The position numbers and the translations under genes are program-made. Shown here in pieces: positions 58,636 to 64,000 of a DNA stretch of 64,000 bases. A model generated the notes under the pieces. That model saw only the letters and a program-made list of their open reading frames with translations, ran no database searches and was not told the origin of the DNA. Position 1 is the stretch's first letter. Every line of letters starts with the position of its first letter. The stretch covers positions 62,001 through 126,000 of the forward strand of contig JAAXNY010000013.1 in assembly GCA_013420905.1 (NCBI GenBank), given 5' to 3'. The stretch is from Collybia mongolica (lineage: Eukaryota > Basidiomycota > Agaricomycetes > Agaricales > Clitocybaceae).

Positions 58636-59829
58636 TCCTATACATTAAAACAGCTGGGTGTTTTGACCCTAGCTTTGCTGACCTAATATTCGCTTTGCTG
58701 ACTAAAAATATGACTAATCAAAAAAAGATGACAAATATTGAACAGATGCCTGAAACAGAAGCAGGCGGCATTTGCCATCAGATGCGTCGTTTAGTCATGT
58801 GACCAAAAAGCGTCCAGCATCAAATTTGTAAAATGTGTGCCCTCAGGCTTCTAACTACTAGCTCATGTGTCCATTTGTTGCTGGGATCTGGAAGTGGTGT
58901 CATTCTTCTTTCTCCCCTCTCATAAAATATTCTGGAAAGGTCAAATCAATTGAATAAAGTTCCATGGCCATAGCCTGTTGATTACAAAATACTTATCAAA
59001 GCATGCATTTTTGAGGCTCAATTGAGGTGTACAGGGAAATATATAAGATTGTATGCAATCTAGAGAGTGCCTTGATTGTAGGCAGGAACATATCACATGT
59101 ATTTGCTGTGAGACTAATTACCATCTCATTTACAAAACCAAAAGCCCTAATAATGAGTCATCATCTATTCTTGCCACAGTAAAAATAAGAATGAAGCAGA
59201 TGAATCTCTTCTGAAATACCAAGGTAATTTGTTGTAAATAAATTTCAATTTTACAGTTGTTCCTTAGAGTGGTATGAGGCCCCTGGAAGCTCCCCTATAT
59301 GTTTGGAAAAGTTTTTTGCCAGAATGGGACTCAAATCCACTATATGGGCCAGGGCTTATGTCATTAAACATAAAGCATATGGAAAAAAAAACATGACAAT
59401 TCTTGCCATACTAGGACCAAGTTTTTTTTAGTGCTTTCTGAGGATTGTGAATCTAGGCTCTGGCTCTTCTCAAACTGAAGCAGATCAAATGAACCAGTGA
59501 CCCATTACTTGAAAGAAATCCTCAAGGAAGGTCTGAAATCTGCTATATTTAGGCCAAGGATTTTGCCAGAATCACTCAGATCCACTATTTTGGGCTGGAA
59601 AAATCATCATTTTGGGAGTCTCAAATCCAGAAAAGTTTTCCAAACATATAAGTGAGCTTCTGGGGGCCTGTGGTATGGGGAAAAAAAATCAATGGCATTT
59701 GTGGCCAACTGCAATCCACACTCCAGTGACCATATATCTGGAACTCCCTTTATATATTTGTGTAAATATTATTTGTCCTCAGAATGGACGAGCCACCCCC
59801 CTGTGCCGAAGGCACGGGTAGTAAGCTTG
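58636..59829 (+). mobile_element. Non-autonomous Helitron D (1,194 bp), directly following B
   Basis: Starts TCCTATACATTAAAACAGCT immediately after the CTTG of B. It ends in hairpin GTGCC-GAA-GGCAC followed by GGGTAGTAAGCTTG. No coding sequence. It contains a hAT-type MITE. An inverted relative is element E at 59929-60925. Confidence 0.7.
59277..59669. mobile_element. hAT-type MITE nested in Helitron D (393 bp)
   Basis: Inverted ends AGGCCCCTGGAAGCTCCCCT and AGCTTCTGGGGGCCT, flanked by the 8-bp duplication GTGGTATG on both sides. The ends are related to the 510-bp MITE at 19744. Confidence 0.8.
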
Positions 59830-59928
59830 TAATGTCAGAAATTTCTGGATTGAGTCATGAGGGCTTACAAAGCCTTGTAACTTAAGTATGTAAGCAGATT
59901 GGTAGCTTACAAGTGGTTATAAGCAAGA

Positions 59929-60925
59929 CAAGCTTACTACCTGTGCCGAAGGCACAGGGGGGTGGCTTGTCCATTCTGAGGGCAAATAATATTTACACAA
60001 ATATATAAAGGGAGTTCCAGATATATGGTCACTGGAGTGTGGATTGCAGTTGGCCATAAATGGCATTGATTTTTTTTCCCCATACCACAGGCCCCCAGAA
60101 GCTCATCTATATGTTTGGAAAACTTTGCTGGATTTGAGACTCCCAAAAGTTTGAGAAGAGCCAGAGCCCAGATTCACAATCCTCAAAAAGCACTAAAATA
60201 TGTTTTATGATATAAGCCCTGGCCCATATAGTGGATTTAAGGCCCATTCTGGTGAAAAACTTTTCCAAACATATAGGGGAGCTTCCAGGGGCCTCATACC
60301 ACTCTAAGGAACAACTGTAAAATTGAAATTTATTTACAACAAATTACCTTGGTATTTCAGAAGAGATTCATCTGCTTCATTCTTATTTTTACTGTGGCAA
60401 GAATAGATGATGAATCATGATCATGGCTTTTGGTTTTGTAAATGAGATGGTAATTAGTCTCACAACAAATACAGGTGATATGTTCCTGCCTACAATCAAG
60501 GCACTCTCTAGATTGCACACAATCTTATATATTTACCTCAACTGAGCCTCAAAACTATTATGCATGCTTTGATAAGTATTTTGTAATCAACAGGCTATGG
60601 CCATGAAATTTTGTTTAATTGATTTGGCCTTTCCAGAATGTTCTATGAGAGGGGAGAAAGAAGAATGACACTACTTCCAGATTCCAGCAACAAAATGAGC
60701 TAGTAGTTAGAAACCTGAGGGCACACATTTTACAAATTTGATGCTGGACACTTTTTGGTCACATGACTAAACAATGTGTCTGACAGCAAATGCCACCTGC
60801 TTCTGTTTCAGGCATCTGTTCAATATTTGTCATCTTTCTTTGATTAGTCATATTTTTAGTCAGCAACGCGAATATTAGGTCAGCAAAGCTAGGGTCAAAA
60901 CACCCAGCTGTTTTCATGTATAGGA
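59929..60925 (-). mobile_element. Non-autonomous Helitron E (997 bp), inverted relative of D
   Basis: On the minus strand it starts TCCTATACATGAAAACAGCT and ends at hairpin GTGCC-GAA-GGCAC and GTAAGCTTG. The 3' ends of D and E face each other across about 100 bp. Sequence closely follows D. The length difference is mostly an internal deletion in its MITE. Confidence 0.7.
60089..60294. mobile_element. hAT-type MITE in Helitron E, internally deleted (206 bp)
   Basis: Same position and same 8-bp duplication (CATACCAC, the complement of that in D) as the MITE in element D, but about 190 bp shorter. It was inherited with the Helitron, not inserted independently. Confidence 0.75.
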
Positions 60926-61091
60926 CAATCCTTTGCAAGGGATGTTGCAATCTTATCTTACAAGAGTAATTATAAGTTTATTTGACCATCAAAAGGAGTA
61001 TTCCAACTGTTATCAGATTAGTAATCTTATTTCCCACCATTTATGGTTAGTTATGCTTAGCTGTTGACTGTTTAATTTATTGCTATTACCT

Positions 61092-61176
61092 GAATTTGAA
61101 CCCATGACCTTGTAAGAGCTATTGTAATTCTGCTGAGACTTACCCACTTTTTATTACATTCATTACCATTGCACTA
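61092..61176 (-). repeat. Possible tRNA-derived SINE head (pol III A and B boxes)
   Basis: On the minus strand TAGTGCAATGG (61176-61166) matches the pol III A-box consensus. GGTTCAAATTC (61102-61092) matches a B box, at a spacing of about 75-85 bp. The sequence between does not fold as a normal tRNA, so a SINE head is more likely than a tRNA gene. Confidence 0.35.
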
Positions 61177-61475
61177 TATAGTCAATTTGTTTATTAGATA
61201 TAGACCACTATATATACCTACTTCCTTAGCAGGTAGCACTCTTAAGTCAGGCCACTGCTCAGATGTGTGGACTTAGGTTCCTCAATCACAGAAATAGCAG
61301 CAATAGAGAAAAATATTGATTGTGGTTGATATAGATGAATCTCAGGGGGGGGTGACACTAATCCAGCTGTAGTATCCCACTACTCAATGAAGTAGGCATG
61401 CCTGCCCTTTTTGAATGCCAATGAAAGGGGGCTCCTGGGCTATAAGTGTGCTGATGCTATGTAATGTAATCTCTT

Positions 61476-61491
61476 ACACACACACACACAC
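61476..61491. repeat. CA microsatellite
   Basis: About eight AC dinucleotides in tandem. Simple-sequence repeat with no further feature. Confidence 0.85.
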
Positions 61492-63096
61492 CAAATCTAA
61501 TGATCAACATGCAAACGGTAGGAATTGCCTGTTTGAGTTTGGGTTCAAGTGCTTGGAAGCACTAAGTTTTTAATAGTACTAGTCAAGGCCTTTTCCACTG
61601 ATCTTTTGATGGGTTTGATTTGGACAAAGCCCTAACACAAGTTTAAGGCTTGCTAGGTAAATTTATAAAATCTTTTGATCCAATAGACTGAGTACCAAGT
61701 GTACATTCAATTATTAATGATCCCAAGCGGATCTATAAGTCCAAGTGACTTATTAAACAAACAGTGCCAAGTGCACTAAAGGCCAAGTGCCTAGTAATTC
61801 CAACGGACAATGCGGTACTAAGTTCCAAATGAACTAGGACTCTTCAATTCTGTGATCTCTTCAATCAAATGCTTCGAAACAATTCCAGAAGCAATCCGAT
61901 CCTTAATTCATGCATGCAATAGTGTTTCAACAAATATAATTTGTATACTCTATAGTAGTGTGAAGTGGGGGCAAGATTCCTCACTTTTGTGCTACTCATC
62001 TACAGTCTATTTATAGTGTACAAACTAAATATCATAAGGAATGGTAATTTTTATATGGAACTGTGCCCCCCCATGCCGGGGGTCTTGTATTTAATGCTGA
62101 CTTGTCCTCTACAACTTGGCACGCATGCCATATGTGCCAATTATGTTGTTACTTGTTACTTAGCCAAGATTGAAAGAGCTGGCTAAACTCTTATCAAGGC
62201 CCAACTGCACACTTGGTTATTTAAAACAGTGCAGCACTGTCTTCTTTTACTTCTCCTGATCATTCCGGTTTGTTATTTATGGTGTCCTGTTTCTTCCAGT
62301 AGTTAATACCAAGTGCCCCTGACTAGGCTCAGGTTGTGCAAGTCCTGAATTTACAATTACTTCTCCTATTAATGATGATCCCTGGACTAATGATATCATA
62401 CTACAATGGTTACTTATGAATTAAGATACTGAGGTTGTAACTGGGCATGGTGAATAGGACTAATAATAGGCTGTACTCATAGTCCTCTGTACTGATAGTG
62501 TATTATCCATTAGACTAGTTCACTCTGATTAGCTGTCCCAGAGCTTGACTCTAATCCTCTATTTCTGTTTACTTGGTTATTAGAAATGATACTAATAGCC
62601 TTACTTGTTGACTTTATAAGTGCAAACAATTTTGGGCCCTATCATCTCCCCCACACCACAAATGTAGACTGTCCTCAGTCTCTGTTTGCTGGCATGTTGG
62701 TCCAATACTTCGGGTCTGCATGCATCTAACCATCCAGTACAAGGTCACAATGGTTCCTGCTTTTAGACAGGTAGGCATGCAATGTCGGGATTGAGCCTAG
62801 AGGCCCACTTTCCATTAGGATTGTGACAGTTATATACTTCTCCTGAGGGAGTACTTGACTTTCGGACATCACTTTGCAGATATTTCAGTCATCTGAGCAT
62901 TTCTTTTGTTATGTTTCTGACACTTCAGCAAGAGATCGGTGCTCCTGCTTGTCCTTTAGAGCTTTGCAATGCAGGGTTGTGGATTTTAAAAGGCTCTTGC
63001 TTTTGCTACATTTTAGACAATTTGGACTTTACAGCCCATTTCTAAACTTCTTTGCTATTTGCATTGCCCAACCACTCCAACACCTTTCAAATAAAC

Positions 63097-64000
63097 ATGT
63101 CTTCCACTTCTACTTCTGCCATGGCTTGTGCTCTGTGCTTGCCTTCTGCACTATCTCTCTTGCTCTCCAGTGCAATTTCACTGGCTGAGGGCTGTTCCCC
63201 TGCTATGGTCTACGTAGACCAGCCCATCCCTTTGTTCTCTGACCTCCTCAAAGATGCCAAGGGCGACGTCTTTGTTGCCATGGAACAAGGGTGGATTATC
63301 ATGGCCAAGGAACTTGTGCCCCATATGGACCATCAGGGGCCCCTTGATCTCGATGATTTAATTGACTTCATTGATCATTGCTCCTTGCTGATTGTATGCC
63401 CATCTTGTACTTGTTAAAACCTTTTACTAATTATTTATTTACTGGTCCCAGGACGCGATCACTGGTGTGGTCCATGGCACATGCTTTTTGCTACCATACC
63501 CGGCTATTATCCTTCTGTGCATGCTTCACCTGAAGGTGATGCGCCTCCTGGTTGAAGCATGCGAAGCCTTGTGGTCTTCCCGGCGTATGGTTATATTGGC
63601 TGACCTGGGGACCAATTCATTCTTCTGGTGAATGGCTTGTTTACTTCTTTACTCTGTCCTTGTCATACTGATTACTTTTTACTTTAGGGTCAGGCTCCCA
63701 TGGTGGAGCAAGTCCTGGACCAGGTGGGGTCGCGCTACAAGCACGACAATGGTGATAGTATCTTCCAAGATACTTTCCTTGTCCCCCCTCACATGGTTGG
63801 TGTGCTGCGCCGCTACCATCAGTACTGGGACAACTGGTCTGCCGTGCCCTTGCCTGTGTGTTCCCTGGTTTTGACTCCCACGGTTCATTGATTTCTACTT
63901 TTATTACTTTTCTTTTGTTGTTGACTTATTTTAATAGCCCCTTAAGAGGAAATGCAATGCTGGGTGCAAGGGCAAAGACCATGCAGTTCCTCAGGTATAT
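63097..64000 (+). CDS. Unidentified spliced gene, truncated by the window end
   Basis: ATG 63097 opens 99 codons (MSSTSTSAMACALC, later YVDQPIPLFSDLLKDAKGDV, then LDLDDLIDFIDHCSLLI) up to a GTATGC donor at 63394. An exon begins after the acceptor CCCAG at 63451, but its frame is uncertain. Another begins after TTTAG near 63688 and encodes MVEQVLDQVGSRYKHDNGD and LVPPHMVGVLRRYHQYWDNW. A last one near 63940 encodes KRKCNAGCKGKDHAVPQ, a possible Cys-rich motif. I recognise no family. The Cys-containing end and transposon surroundings make a retroelement gag-like or TE-associated protein possible. Confidence 0.4.

Larger units (their letters stand above)
60926..63096. other. AT-rich intergenic region
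   Basis: No gene supported. It includes a possible tRNA-derived SINE head (61090-61180), a CA microsatellite (61476-61491) and a stretch about 61690-61860 with repeated CCAAGTG-type motifs that may be decayed LTR sequence. Confidence 0.4.

Noticed and set aside
61092..61176. A functional tRNA gene
   Set aside because: A and B boxes are present, but no acceptor stem or anticodon arm folds from the surrounding sequence.
61430..62660. LTR retrotransposon with LTR at this position
   Set aside because: Repeated CCAAGTG motifs are suggestive, but I found no paired LTR, TG...CA ends, primer-binding site or reverse transcriptase in the window.

Overview
The window is nuclear DNA of a filamentous basidiomycete, most likely an Agaricomycete. 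The genes are dense in introns of about 45-65 bp with GT(R)NGT donors. The protein families fit: a GMC oxidoreductase with a signal peptide, a class 3 lipase, a DUF6533-type multi-TM protein, TPR-CHAT proteins and fungal Tc1, hAT and Helitron elements. The species cannot be named from sequence alone. Composition alternates between GC-balanced, CpG-containing gene blocks (about 1-20.5, 28.7-39, 42-52.7 kb) and AT-rich, CpG-poor blocks (about 20.6-28.4, 39.1-41.8, 52.8-63 kb) that hold transposons and the bodies of two TPR-CHAT genes.

Layout. 0.9-2.3 kb: a membrane-protein gene, probably frameshifted. 3.7-5.3 kb (-): a 12-exon secreted class 3 lipase. 5.6-7.45 kb: unidentified coding traces and a decayed repeat array carrying copies of the end of the next gene. 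7.46-9.1 kb (-): TYR1 prephenate dehydrogenase. 9.1-11.9 kb: unresolved traces only. 11.98-17.1 kb (+): an alpha/beta hydrolase gene whose first intron holds a complete hAT transposon (12136-16090) with an 8-bp target duplication. 19.1-23.5 kb (+): TPR-CHAT gene 1, with a 510-bp hAT-type MITE just upstream. 25.6-27.5 kb: a MITE and an intact Tc1 element. 29.3-31.4 kb (-): a Zn2Cys6 transcription factor. 36.1-38.7 kb (+): a 13-exon GMC oxidoreductase. 39.05-42.2 kb (-): TPR-CHAT gene 2, inverted relative to gene 1. 42.2-46 kb: a tandem duplication of its upstream region, including a third 5' end with no body. 47.1-52.0 kb (-): a PMC1-like P-type ATPase that keeps its reading frame but has lost the phosphorylated Asp and several other catalytic residues, and that reads into a further membrane domain. 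52.75-60.9 kb: Helitrons joined end to end, with a second intact Tc1 copy and nested MITEs. 63.1 kb to the end: an unidentified spliced gene cut by the window edge.

Points most worth following: (1) the apparently catalytically dead Ca2+-ATPase; (2) the inverted TPR-CHAT pair, with conserved caspase-like domains and diverged TPR arrays, resembling a fungal recognition/effector pair; (3) a host intron that absorbed a whole hAT element without loss of the host reading frame; (4) a chain of Helitrons each inserted exactly at the 3' end of the previous one. All exon structures are my own readings from splice signals and reading frame; no search or transcript data was available.
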